Source of the DNA: Paraburkholderia eburnea | GTDB taxonomy: Bacteria; Pseudomonadota; Gammaproteobacteria; Burkholderiales; Burkholderiaceae | Length of the DNA stretch: 64,000 nt | Reading direction: 5' to 3' | Assembly (NCBI RefSeq): GCF_002917095.1 | Contig: NZ_PQGA01000027.1 | Location: 1 to 64,000 of the forward strand | In this document: piece after piece, positions 36,301 through 43,605 of the stretch | How positions within the stretch are numbered: position 1 is the stretch's first letter | Layout of the letters: each line of letters begins with the position of its first letter | Notes under the pieces: generated by a model | The model's input: only the letters and a program-made list of their open reading frames with translations | Told to the model about the DNA's origin: nothing | Database searches by the model: none | Position numbers and translations under genes: made by a program

Positions 36301-36534
36301 GTTGAGCGACGGCATCTGCCCGAACTGGCGTTCGAGCGGCGCGGTCACGGACGACGTCATCACGTCGGGGCTTGCGCCCGGATAGAAGGTCTGGACCTGG
36401 ATGGTCGGGTAATCGACTTCGGGCAGCGCGGACAGCGGCAGGAAGCGCAGGGCGACGAGGCCGACCAGCATGATCGCCGCCATGAGCAGCGCCGTGCCGA
36501 CCGGCCGCAGGATAAAAGCGCGGGACGGATTCAT
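33373..36534 (-). CDS. mdtB: RND multidrug efflux transporter, MdtB type
   Basis: 1053-residue RND transporter, twelve-helix layout. Seen are MNPSRAFILRPVGTALLMAA, TGFVVDDAIVMIENIARYV, GIVKKNAIMMIDFALDAERN and FRPIMMTTMAALLGALPL. It is about as long as E. coli MdtB. The extreme C-terminus carries a proline-rich tail (NPNPPNPPTPPTPPAP) coded by short G-rich repeats. It lies between the adaptor and MdtC genes with spacings of five and four bases, so the three are one operon. Confidence 0.93.
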   Translation of the reverse strand: MNPSRAFILRPVGTALLMAAIMLVGLVALRFLPLSALPEVDYPTIQVQTFYPGASPDVMTSSVTAPLERQFGQMPSLNQMSSQSSAGASVITLQFSLDLPLDIAEQEVQAAINAAGNLLPSDLPAPPIYAKVNPADAPILTLAITSKTLPLTQIQDLADTRLAQKISQVAGVGLVSLSGGQRPAVRIQANPRALAAYGLNLDDLRTSISNLNVNTPKGNFDGPTRAYTINANDQLTDADAYKDAVIAYRNGRPVMLTDVANIIQGAENTKLGAWVDDTPAIILNVQRQPGANVIQVVDNIKALLPQLQESLPQSLDVQIVTDRTTTIRASVRDVQFELLMSVVLVVLVMYLFLANIYATIIPSLSVPLSLIGTLAVMYLCGFSLDNLSLMALTIATGFVVDDAIVMIENIARYVEDGETPLEAALKGSKQIGFTIISLTVSLIAVLIPLLFMGDVVGRLFHEFAITLAVTIVISAVVSLTLVPMMCAKMLRHTPPTESRRFETRVHAFFDYVIGRYGIALEWVLERQRLTMLVFVITLVLTGFLYVVVPKGFFPVQDTGVIQAITQAPQSVSYASMAERQQTLARDILKNDNVESLTSFIGVDGSNITLNSGRMLINLKPRDDRSETASEIIRDLQQSTAHVPGATLFMQPVQDLTIDSTVSPTQYQFMLTTPNIQDFTTWVPKLVRRLQQVPELADVATDLQDQGSSVFIEIDRASAARYGITPATVDNALYDAYGQRIISTIFTQSNQYRVILEADPVMQHYTDSLNSIYLPSSTSTTGQVPLSAIAKFHERPAPLLVSHLSQFPATTVSFNLAPGASLGAAVKAIQQAEQDIGLPGSFQTRFQGAALAFQASLSNELFLILAAIVTMYIVLGVLYESFVHPITILSTLPSAGIGALLALMMTGHDLDIIGIIGIVLLIGIVKKNAIMMIDFALDAERNEGKPPREAIYQACLLRFRPIMMTTMAALLGALPLMLGTGAGSELRRPLGIAIAGGLIVSQALTLFTTPVIYLAFDALAARMRRRFGGGGSNPNPPNPPTPPTPPAPSSSAEH

Positions 36535-36539
36535 GCGGC

Positions 36540-37916
36540 TTACTGGCCCGAAGTCTCAGAGGCGTGGCGGCGATGGTGGTGCGCACCCGATGCGCCCGAT
36601 GCCGCGCCGGCCCACGAAGCGCCGGATGCGCCTCTCGCGCCCGAAGCGTGCCTCGGATGTTCGGCCGGAATGGTGATCTTCGCGCCTTCGCGCAGACGGT
36701 CCGAACCGTCGATCACGACGCGCTCGCCCACCGCGAGACCCGAGGCGATGCTGGTGCGCTCGGCGTCGACCGGGCCGACCTTCACGACGCGCACCGTCAC
36801 GGTGTTGTCGGGCTTCACGACGTACACATACTGACCCTGCGAGCCGTTGAGCACGGCCGAGGTCGGCACGATCACGGCATTGTGGATCGTATCGACCAGC
36901 AAGCGCGCATTGACGAACTGGTTCGGGAACAGCGACTGGTCGTTGTTGGCGAAGCTCGCGCGCAGCTTGACGGTGCCCGTCGTGGTGTCGATCTGGTTGT
37001 CGATGGTCTGCACGAAGCCGTTTTCGAGCAGCGTGGTGTTGCTGCGGTCGTAAGCGGCGACGGACATCTTCGTGCCCGCGTGCAGTTGCTTCATGATCGA
37101 CGGCAGATTGTCTTCCGAGGTCGTGAAGATCACGCTGATCGGCTGCAACTGCGTGAGCACGACGAGGCCGTTGGTGTCGCCGGGCGTCACATAGTTGCCC
37201 GGATCGACCTGGCGCAGGCCGACGCGGCCCGACACCGGCGCCGTCACGCGCGCGTAGGTGAGATCGAGCTTGTAGGTGTCGATGTTGGCCTGATCGGACT
37301 TGACCGTGCCTTCGTACTGCTTGACGAGCGAGGCTTGCGTATCGACCTGCTGGCTCGCGATCGAGTCCTGCGCGAGCAGCGTCTGATAGCGCTTGAGGTC
37401 GAGGCGGGCGGTGGCGAGCAGCGCCTGGTCGCGCGCGAGTTGGCCTTCGGCGTTGGCAAGCGAGATCTGATAGGGGCGCGGATCGATCTGGGCGAGCACG
37501 TCGCCCTTGTTGACCATCTGGCCTTCCTGGAAATTGACGCTTTGCAGCGTGCCCGACAGTTGTGTGCGCACCGTGATGTCGGCCAGCGGCGTGACCGTGC
37601 CGAGCGCGGTGATGACGATGGGCATGTCGCCCGCCGTGGCCGTGGCCACGCTCACCGGCTGCGGCATGTTGGCGAATGCACTGGCGCCGCTGCGCCCCAT
37701 GTGGCGGCCGCCGCCGCTCGCGGCGTTGGGGGCGCCCGCGCCGTTCGCGTTGCGGTTCCATGGCTGCCAGCGCAGCAGCACGATGGCGGCAACGATCAAC
37801 ACGACTGCAATCGCAATCAGCTTGCCGCGGCTCTTGCGCGGCGCCGCAGCGCCCGTGGCGGGCGAGGGCGGCGTGTCTCGACGAGGGGAATCCGGGCGCT
37901 TTTCTTGTTGATCCAT
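36540..37916 (-). CDS. mdtA: RND efflux periplasmic adaptor, MdtA type
   Basis: 458-residue membrane-fusion protein: short cytoplasmic head, one anchor helix (residues about 31-49), then lipoyl halves (TVRTQLSGTLQSVNFQEGQMV; ARVTAPVSGRVGLRQVDPGNY), a helical hairpin (about 165-225), and beta-barrel and membrane-proximal domains. The last 35 residues are Ala/Gly/Ser-rich with HHHRRH. It links MdtBC to an outer-membrane channel; no channel gene is seen beside it, so a TolC/OprM-like protein from elsewhere must serve. Confidence 0.93.
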   Translation of the reverse strand: MDQQEKRPDSPRRDTPPSPATGAAAPRKSRGKLIAIAVVLIVAAIVLLRWQPWNRNANGAGAPNAASGGGRHMGRSGASAFANMPQPVSVATATAGDMPIVITALGTVTPLADITVRTQLSGTLQSVNFQEGQMVNKGDVLAQIDPRPYQISLANAEGQLARDQALLATARLDLKRYQTLLAQDSIASQQVDTQASLVKQYEGTVKSDQANIDTYKLDLTYARVTAPVSGRVGLRQVDPGNYVTPGDTNGLVVLTQLQPISVIFTTSEDNLPSIMKQLHAGTKMSVAAYDRSNTTLLENGFVQTIDNQIDTTTGTVKLRASFANNDQSLFPNQFVNARLLVDTIHNAVIVPTSAVLNGSQGQYVYVVKPDNTVTVRVVKVGPVDAERTSIASGLAVGERVVIDGSDRLREGAKITIPAEHPRHASGARGASGASWAGAASGASGAHHHRRHASETSGQ

Positions 37917-38453
37917 CGGTCAGGTCGGTTGCGAGTAACGGTGACAGTGACGTGCGTAAGGACGTGCTTGTCGGTTGAGCGGTTTGGCGCGCGCGGGCAC
38001 GAAGCAACGGCCGCGGATGCGGGCACGGTTGCCGATGCTACGCGAGATGCGCGCAAGCTTGATGTCAGGTGGCGGCTGGCGGCCCTGATGCGGCTGGCTG
38101 GCCTGATAAGGCGGGCTGGCTGATGGCGATGGACGGCAAGGCCTCGCCTGACGGACGCGCTGGCGAGGGACGCGCGGGTCCGATGCCGTTATCGCCTTGC
38201 CGCTTGTGTCGAATGGCCCGCGATGTTGCCCGCGATGTTGCCGGATGGCGCCACGCAAGCGCAGCGCCCGCGGCAGCGTACCGTACTAATGACTGACCGA
38301 CGCCTTACCAGTAGCTCACGCCACCTGAAAAGCATGATGCTACGTTGCGTCGTTTGTTACCGTCCAGTGCTGTTTCTTTCGAGGCGTTACGGAGGTTACA
38401 GGTCGTATCCGTGTTGTGTAAGAAACGGGGCGTTCTGGTGTAGGCAGCCAGGC
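37917..38453. other. Intergenic region upstream of mdtA
   Basis: 537 bases without a convincing gene. It should contain the mdtABC promoter. A 12-bp sequence CCCGCGATGTTG is repeated in tandem at 38217-38240. No two-component regulator of the BaeSR type is adjacent. Confidence 0.5.
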
Positions 38454-39308
38454 TCAGCGCGAATGCGGCGCGGGCCGCACGCACGCAGGCAGGCGAGGCG
38501 TGCCGCCGATTTCCTCCGCAATGCGCTCGACGCATTCGCGCAGCAGCGGAACCGCGTGCCCCACGAGCCAGTCGCGCGGGCACTGCTGGGCGGCGCCTCC
38601 GCAATTGATGCCATAAAGCTCGCCGTTCGGGCCGGCAAAGGCGCCCGCGATGGCGTTCAGGCCTTCGTGCCATTCGCCGATCGCGATGCCGTAACCCTGC
38701 GCGGCCGTCTCGGCCAGCGCGGCGTCGAGGCGGCTGCCGACAAAGCCCCAGTCGTTGCCGGCGGCTGCCTGCAGAGCCGCGGTCAGCTCGGCGCGCGAGG
38801 CCGTGTCGAGCGCCACCATATAGGCGCGGCCCATGGCCGTGCGGCTCATGTCGATACGCGAGCCGACTTCCAGGCGCGATACGAGCACGGCGGATCGCGG
38901 CCGGATCGCGTCGATCACCACCATGTCCAGCCGGTCGCGCACGGCGAGGTGCACCGAGAGGGCGGTGCGCTCGGCGAGGCGGGTCAGAAAGGGGCGGGCG
39001 CGCTCGCGCAGGTCGGCGTTGCGCAGGAATCCGCTCGACAGTTCCAGCACCGACGAGGTCAGCACGAAGCGCTCGCTGTCGGGCAGGCGGGCCAGAAAAC
39101 CGGTCGAGACGAGCGTGCCGGTCAGGCGCGAGAGTGTTGCTTTGGGAATGCCGGTAAGTTCTGTCAATTCTCGATTGCCGAGCGGCGTTTCAGCGGCGGC
39201 GATGGCGCGCAGGACCGTAAGACCGCGTGCCAGTGCAGTGACTTCGTCGGCGCCGCTGTCTTTGGGGTCCCGCGCCGCGTCGTGGCGGGAGGGGGAGTGG
39301 GAGGTCAT
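38454..39308 (-). CDS. IclR-family transcriptional regulator
   Basis: 284-residue regulator: N-terminal winged helix (ALARGLTVLRAIAAAETPLGNRELTELTGIPKATLSRLTGTL) and C-terminal IclR effector domain (about residues 105-275), including SVHLAVRDRLDMVVID, MGRAYMVALD and GINCGG. The ATG at 39308 is the only sound start; the frame extends two codons upstream to a TTG. No catabolic operon is next to it, so its target is unknown. It is divergent from the LysR gene across a 733-base gap. Confidence 0.88.
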   Translation of the reverse strand: MTSHSPSRHDAARDPKDSGADEVTALARGLTVLRAIAAAETPLGNRELTELTGIPKATLSRLTGTLVSTGFLARLPDSERFVLTSSVLELSSGFLRNADLRERARPFLTRLAERTALSVHLAVRDRLDMVVIDAIRPRSAVLVSRLEVGSRIDMSRTAMGRAYMVALDTASRAELTAALQAAAGNDWGFVGSRLDAALAETAAQGYGIAIGEWHEGLNAIAGAFAGPNGELYGINCGGAAQQCPRDWLVGHAVPLLRECVERIAEEIGGTPRLPACVRPAPHSR

Positions 39309-39732
39309 CGGCAAAGCTCTCAGGTGTGATTGTTGGTTTGGCGTATTGTTTTGGGTGTTTTCTGGAACGCCATTTCAATTTTTATTGCATGGAATGCTAA
39401 TTCGACGCGTGCAAGGGAGCGGTCTTAAATCCGGCGCGCGGACCCATCCATCCGACGAAAGCCAGGCGGCGCGGGGAAAGGCGGGGCGCATCGATATCTG
39501 GAAAACATAATCCGCTATGTTTGATAGTTCGCGTAATCTGGCGAGATTTTGCTTGACTTAGTCAGCATATGGGTAAAAAATGGAATCCTATTTCGACAGG
39601 ATCTGAAATCCTGACAACCATCAACAGGTTTGCACCAAGGTTGCGCGTTGTTACGATTTCGGCGGTCATGGCGCAGTCGTATGGCAAGGGTTTGAATCCA
39701 GATGTCGGTTTGAAGCATCGGCCTGAACCCCG

Positions 39733-39758
39733 AACCTCGCGATTCTTGCGAGGTTTTT
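39733..39758 (+). terminator. Orphan Rho-independent terminator 1
   Basis: Perfect stem AACCTCGC (39733-39740) and GCGAGGTT (39748-39755) with a seven-base loop, running into five T residues. No protein gene ends upstream on this strand. A TTGACT at 39553-39558 may belong to a promoter, but no good -10 follows at normal spacing. A 63-codon frame (39569-39760) ends inside it and is not convincing. Confidence 0.75.
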
Positions 39759-39849
39759 AAGTGTCGCGGGTTATGCATAACGCATAAATAACGCTTCCCC
39801 TCCACGATTGGCGGCCGGCCCCATCCAGCGGTCGATTACCGGCTCTCAG

Positions 39850-39918
39850 GTTCTAGCACGGCCCTCGGAATGGCTAGAACTTTTCAAAGCGTCACGTTCA
39901 CACGTGGCGCTTTTTTTT
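39850..39918 (+). ncRNA. Candidate small RNA or structured leader ending in a strong terminator
   Basis: Two hairpins in a row: GTTCTAGC (39850-39857) with GCTAGAAC (39873-39880) around a 15-base loop, then AGCGTCACGT (39888-39897) with ACGTGGCGCT (39902-39911) around TCAC, followed by eight T residues. The second is a textbook terminator, with no protein gene upstream. Two further hairpins follow at 39922-39937 and 39939-39958. It could be a free small RNA starting near 39770, or an attenuator in the leader of the LysR gene at 40042. The exact 5' end is not known. Confidence 0.5.
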
Positions 39919-40041
39919 CGCTGTGCGCTGACGCACACCGCCTGCATTTCCGCAGGCGATCCTGCTTGTCGTGCTCACTGCGTGAACCGTTCGGCGAGCT
40001 TTGCCGTACCATCGCCGCAGACCCGTTCGATGGAGCGGCAT

Positions 40042-40959
40042 ATGTTATCCGAAGACGAACTGGCCCTGCTTGAAGCGATACGCGAAAGTGGCAGTCTGTC
40101 GCGTGCCGCCGCGCGCCTGAACAAGGCGCCTTCGACGGTGTCCCATGCCGCGCGGCAACTCGAAACCCGCTTCGACGCGCTGCTGTTCGACCGGCGCAAC
40201 TACCGCCTGCAACTGACGCCCGCCGGCCAGTTGCTCGCCGATGAAGCGGGGCGGCTGATGCAGGACGTCGCGCGCATGACGCAGCGCGTGCGCCAGGTCG
40301 CGAACGGCTGGGAAGACCGCCTCTGGATCGTCACGGACGAGATCCTCGAATTCGAATTGCTGATGCCGGTCGTGCGCGACTTCGACGCGCTCGGATCGGG
40401 CGTCCGGCTGCGCTTCACGCACGAGGTGCTGGCGGGCACCTGGGAGGCGCTGCGCGACGGCCGCGCCGACCTGATCGTGGGCGCGACCAACGAACCGCCC
40501 GCGATCGCCGGTCTGCACTGGTTCGAGCTGGGCGTGATGGAGTGGGTGTTCGCGGTGGCGTCGCGCCACCCGCTTGCCGGCGCAACTGGACCGCTCACGC
40601 GCGAGCGCATCCTGGCCGAGCGCGGCGTGGCCGTCGCCGATTCGTCGCGGCATACGCCCGGGCGTGCTTACGGGCTCCTCGGCGGGCAGGACGTGCTGGC
40701 GGTGCCGTCGATGCGCGCCAAGATCCTCGCGCAGCGCGATGGCCTGGGCGTCGGCTGGGTGCCGCGCGAGCGCGCCGCGAAACTGCTGGCGAACGGCGAA
40801 CTCATCGAGAAAGACACGGCCAGCCCGCGCGAGCCGAACGTGCTCTACGTGGCGTGGCGCGCCGAACGGCCGGGCCGCGCGCTGCAATGGTGGATCGACC
40901 GATTGCGCGAGCCGCGTCTTGCCAGCCGTCTTGTAAAAGGAATCGAAGTCAGCGCCTGA
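40042..40959 (+). CDS. LysR-family transcriptional regulator
   Basis: 305-residue regulator: N-terminal helix-turn-helix (DELALLEAIRESGSLSRAAARLNKAPSTVSHAARQLE) and a periplasmic-binding-like effector domain (from about residue 90). GGAG lies six bases before the ATG at 40042; an ATG four codons earlier is less well placed. It is followed in the same direction by a short-chain dehydrogenase across a 133-base gap with a strong palindrome, so that gene is its likely target. Confidence 0.88.
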   Translation: MLSEDELALLEAIRESGSLSRAAARLNKAPSTVSHAARQLETRFDALLFDRRNYRLQLTPAGQLLADEAGRLMQDVARMTQRVRQVANGWEDRLWIVTDEILEFELLMPVVRDFDALGSGVRLRFTHEVLAGTWEALRDGRADLIVGATNEPPAIAGLHWFELGVMEWVFAVASRHPLAGATGPLTRERILAERGVAVADSSRHTPGRAYGLLGGQDVLAVPSMRAKILAQRDGLGVGWVPRERAAKLLANGELIEKDTASPREPNVLYVAWRAERPGRALQWWIDRLREPRLASRLVKGIEVSA

Positions 40960-40974
40960 GGCTGCTTTGACTCG

Positions 40975-40999
40975 ACATGTTCGAAGATTTCGAACGTGT
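40975..40999 (+). promoter_or_regulatory. Strong palindromic operator before the dehydrogenase gene
   Basis: ACAtGTTCGAA, GAT, TTCGAACgTGT: eleven-base arms with one mismatch around a three-base centre. A TTGACT (40967-40972) lies just upstream as a possible -35 box, so a bound regulator would cover the promoter. It is the most symmetric site in the window. Confidence 0.7.
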
Positions 41000-41092
41000 T
41001 CACCGCGCGGGTCGTACGGCAACGCCCGCCGCACCCGGCACCATGACGTTACGGTCCAGCACGGACCCCTCTTCCCAAACCGGAGAAACGTC

Positions 41093-41830
41093 ATGAATCG
41101 CTTTGCCAACAAAACTGTCCTCGTCACCGGCGGCACCAGCGGCATCGGTTTTGCCACCGCTCAGGCTTATGCCGCCGAAGGCGCGCGCGTGATCGTCACG
41201 GGCCGCGACGAAGCCGCGCTCGACGCCGCTCGCAAGATCCTGGGCGCAGGCGCGCTGGCGTATCGCAACGACGCCGCCTCGCCCGCCGCCTCGCGTGAGC
41301 TGGCCGCCGCGCTCAAAGAAGAAGGCGTGCGGCTCGACGCCGTGTTCATCAACGCCGGCGTCGCGAAGTTCGCGCCGTTCGATCAGGTCGACGAAGCGCT
41401 CTGGGACCAGAGCTTCGACACCAACGTGAAGGGCGCGTACTTCCAGATCCAGGCGCTGCTGCCGCTGCTGAACGTGGGCGCGTCGATCGTCCTCAACGGC
41501 TCGATCAACGCGCGTATCGGCATGCCGTCGTCGTCGGTCTATGCGGCGAGCAAGGCGGCGCTGGTCTCGTTCGCGAAGACGCTGTCGGCGGAACTGCTGC
41601 CGCGCGGCGTGCGCGTGAATGTCGTCAGCCCCGGCCCCGTGACCACGCCGCTGCACGGCAAGATCGGCATGGACGAGGCCACGAAGGAGGCGCTCGCGGG
41701 CCAGATCCCGCTGGGCCGCTTCGGCACGGCTGCCGAACTCGCCTCGACGGTGCTGCATTTGAGCGCGGCGGAGTCGGCGTTCATCGTCGGCACGGAGATC
41801 ATCGTCGATGGCGGGATGAGCCAGCTTTGA
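41093..41830 (+). CDS. Short-chain dehydrogenase/reductase
   Basis: 245-residue classical SDR. The cofactor motif TGGTSGIG is at residues 12-19, followed by NAG in VFINAGVAKF, catalytic Ser in NGSINAR, and YAASK with Tyr and Lys. The C-terminus ends in GTEIIVDGGMSQL. NADPH preference is likely from TGRDEAAL after beta-2. GGAG lies about seven bases before the ATG. The substrate is unknown. Confidence 0.9.
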   Translation: MNRFANKTVLVTGGTSGIGFATAQAYAAEGARVIVTGRDEAALDAARKILGAGALAYRNDAASPAASRELAAALKEEGVRLDAVFINAGVAKFAPFDQVDEALWDQSFDTNVKGAYFQIQALLPLLNVGASIVLNGSINARIGMPSSSVYAASKAALVSFAKTLSAELLPRGVRVNVVSPGPVTTPLHGKIGMDEATKEALAGQIPLGRFGTAAELASTVLHLSAAESAFIVGTEIIVDGGMSQL

Positions 41831-41848
41831 TCGCCGGGCGCTGACAAT

Positions 41849-41886
41849 GAAAAAGGCGCGGGCGGTGAAAAACCGCTCGCGCCTTG
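41849..41886 (-). terminator. Terminator of the amt gene
   Basis: 14-bp stem AAGGCGCGGGCGGT (41853-41866) and ACCGCTCGCGCCTT (41872-41885) with one G-U pair and loop GAAAA. On the minus strand it continues into TTTTC. It lies between convergent genes and may serve both, though only the minus side has a U-run. Confidence 0.8.
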
Positions 41887-41914
41887 TGCATGACGGCAAC
41901 GCCAATTCCGACGC

Positions 41915-43117
41915 TCAGGACACCGATTCGCGCTCCGGCGTCGCCGTGATCTTGTGGATCGAGAGATCGGCGCCGTTGTACTCGTCTTCCTGATCGATGC
42001 GCAGGCCCACGGTGGCGCGCAGCGCGCCGTAGACCACGAAGCCGCCGGCCGAGGCCATCACGATGCCGGCCAGCGTGCCGACGATCTGCGCGCCCAGCGA
42101 CACGCCGCCGATTCCGCCCAGCCAGCGCGCGCCGAAAATGCCCGCCGCGATGCCGCCCCAGGCGCCGCACAGACCATGCAGCGGCCACACGCCGAGCACG
42201 TCGTCGATGCGCCAGCGGTTCTGCACGCAGGTGAACATATAGACGAACAGCACGCCCGCGACGGCACCCGTCGCCAGCGCGCCGAGCGGATGCATGATGT
42301 CCGAGCCCGCGCACACGGCCACCAGCCCCGCGAGCGGCCCGTTGTAGGTGAAGCCCGGGTCGTTGCGGCCCGCGAGCCACGCCGAGAGCGTGCCGCCCAC
42401 CATCGCCATCAGCGAATTGACGGCGACGAGGCCGCTGATCTTGTCGATCGTCTGCGCGCTCATCACGTTGAAGCCGAACCAGCCCACCGCGAGCACCCAC
42501 GCGCCGAGCGCGAGAAACGGAATGCTCGAAGGCGGATGCGCGGAGATGCGGCCATCGCGCGAATAGCGGCCGTGGCGCGCGCCGAGCAGCAGGACGGCCG
42601 GCAGCGCGACCCAGCCGCCGAACGCATGCACGACGACCGAGCCGGCGAAGTCGTGGAACGGCACGCCGAATACGTGGGTGATCGCGTCTTCGAAGCCGAG
42701 GCGATTGTTCCAGACCATGCCTTCGAAGAACGGGTAGATAAAGCCCGTGATCACGAAGGTGGCGAACAGCTGCGGATTGAACTTCGAGCGCTCCGCGATG
42801 CCGCCCGAGACGATCGCCGGAATGGCCGCCGCGAAAGTCAGCAGGAAGAAGAAGCGCACCAGTTGATAGCCGTTGTGCTCGGCGAGCAGCGTCGCCGGCG
42901 AGAAGAACTGCACGCCATAGGCGATCGTGTAGCCGATGAAGAAATAGGCGATGGTCGAGACCGAGAAGTCCACGAGGATCTTCACGAGCGCGTTGACCTG
43001 ATTCTTCTTGCGCACGGTGCCGAGTTCGAGAAACGCGAAGCCCGCATGCATCGCCAGCACCATGGCGGCGCCCAGCAGCAGAAACAGCGTATCGGTGCCG
43101 GTTTTGAGATTGTCCAT
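41915..43117 (-). CDS. amtB: Ammonium transporter (Amt family)
   Basis: 400-residue membrane protein with about eleven transmembrane segments. Seen are the family signature DFAGSVVVHAFGGWVALPA near residue 158, the NxxWxxG-like VGWFGFNVMSAQT segment, and the GALATGAVAGVLFVY and CGAWGGIAAGIFG pore-lining stretches. It has no N-terminal signal peptide and no glnK neighbour, unlike most amtB loci. It is divergent from the sensor kinase gene across 488 bases. Confidence 0.92.
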   Translation of the reverse strand: MDNLKTGTDTLFLLLGAAMVLAMHAGFAFLELGTVRKKNQVNALVKILVDFSVSTIAYFFIGYTIAYGVQFFSPATLLAEHNGYQLVRFFFLLTFAAAIPAIVSGGIAERSKFNPQLFATFVITGFIYPFFEGMVWNNRLGFEDAITHVFGVPFHDFAGSVVVHAFGGWVALPAVLLLGARHGRYSRDGRISAHPPSSIPFLALGAWVLAVGWFGFNVMSAQTIDKISGLVAVNSLMAMVGGTLSAWLAGRNDPGFTYNGPLAGLVAVCAGSDIMHPLGALATGAVAGVLFVYMFTCVQNRWRIDDVLGVWPLHGLCGAWGGIAAGIFGARWLGGIGGVSLGAQIVGTLAGIVMASAGGFVVYGALRATVGLRIDQEDEYNGADLSIHKITATPERESVS

Positions 43118-43605
43118 CCTTGCGTCCTGCGTATGCCCTAAAGGAGCGCGTTATGAGCAAGAAGCGGGCCAGCGATGCGCCAGCATGGTGAGCGCGGCCT
43201 CTGGACGAGGCATTCTGACAGTGCGTGCGTGCACCGGCGCGGCCCCTGTGGAGCGTCGTCGTGCGCCGGCATCGCGCATGGGTTCCATGCTGGTGCGCGC
43301 CGCTTGCGGTCCGCCTCGGCACAATTGCAGTGCTTGCGCGCAAAGCTGGTGAAGCGACGCGCCAGATTGGGGCGATTTATTCGTTTTGCCTTTCTTTTTC
43401 GATGAATTGTCGGCAGTTAGAAATAATCGGGAGGGCGAAACGGACGGCGCGTTTCAGCCGGCCTGCACCGGCCGAAAACGCGCTGCAAATCGCCGGGGAT
43501 CGACGTTACGCCGGCTCCCTCCATACAGGCCGCACACGGGGCACAAACGCCGACATAATGGCGAATCGACACTTCCGCCGTCCGGACGCTCCGAACCGCC
43601 ACTCA
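43118..43605. promoter_or_regulatory. Divergent region between amt and sensor kinase
   Basis: A 488-base gap that must hold both promoters. I see no gene in it. I looked for the sigma-54 pattern (GG, ten bases, GC) and found no good match. Confidence 0.5.

Noticed and set aside
39569..39760. 63-codon gene inside the hairpin region
   Set aside because: No ribosome site of note, its stop lies inside the terminator, and the translation resembles no family.
39850..39880. Guanidine-II (mini-ykkC) riboswitch
   Set aside because: The first loop begins ACGG, but the second hairpin loop is TCAC and lacks the required ACGR, and the hairpin sizes do not fit.
43118..43340. Sigma-54 promoter for amt
   Set aside because: GGCACAATTGCAGTGC on the plus strand lacks the ten-base spacing between GG and GC, and it points away from amt.
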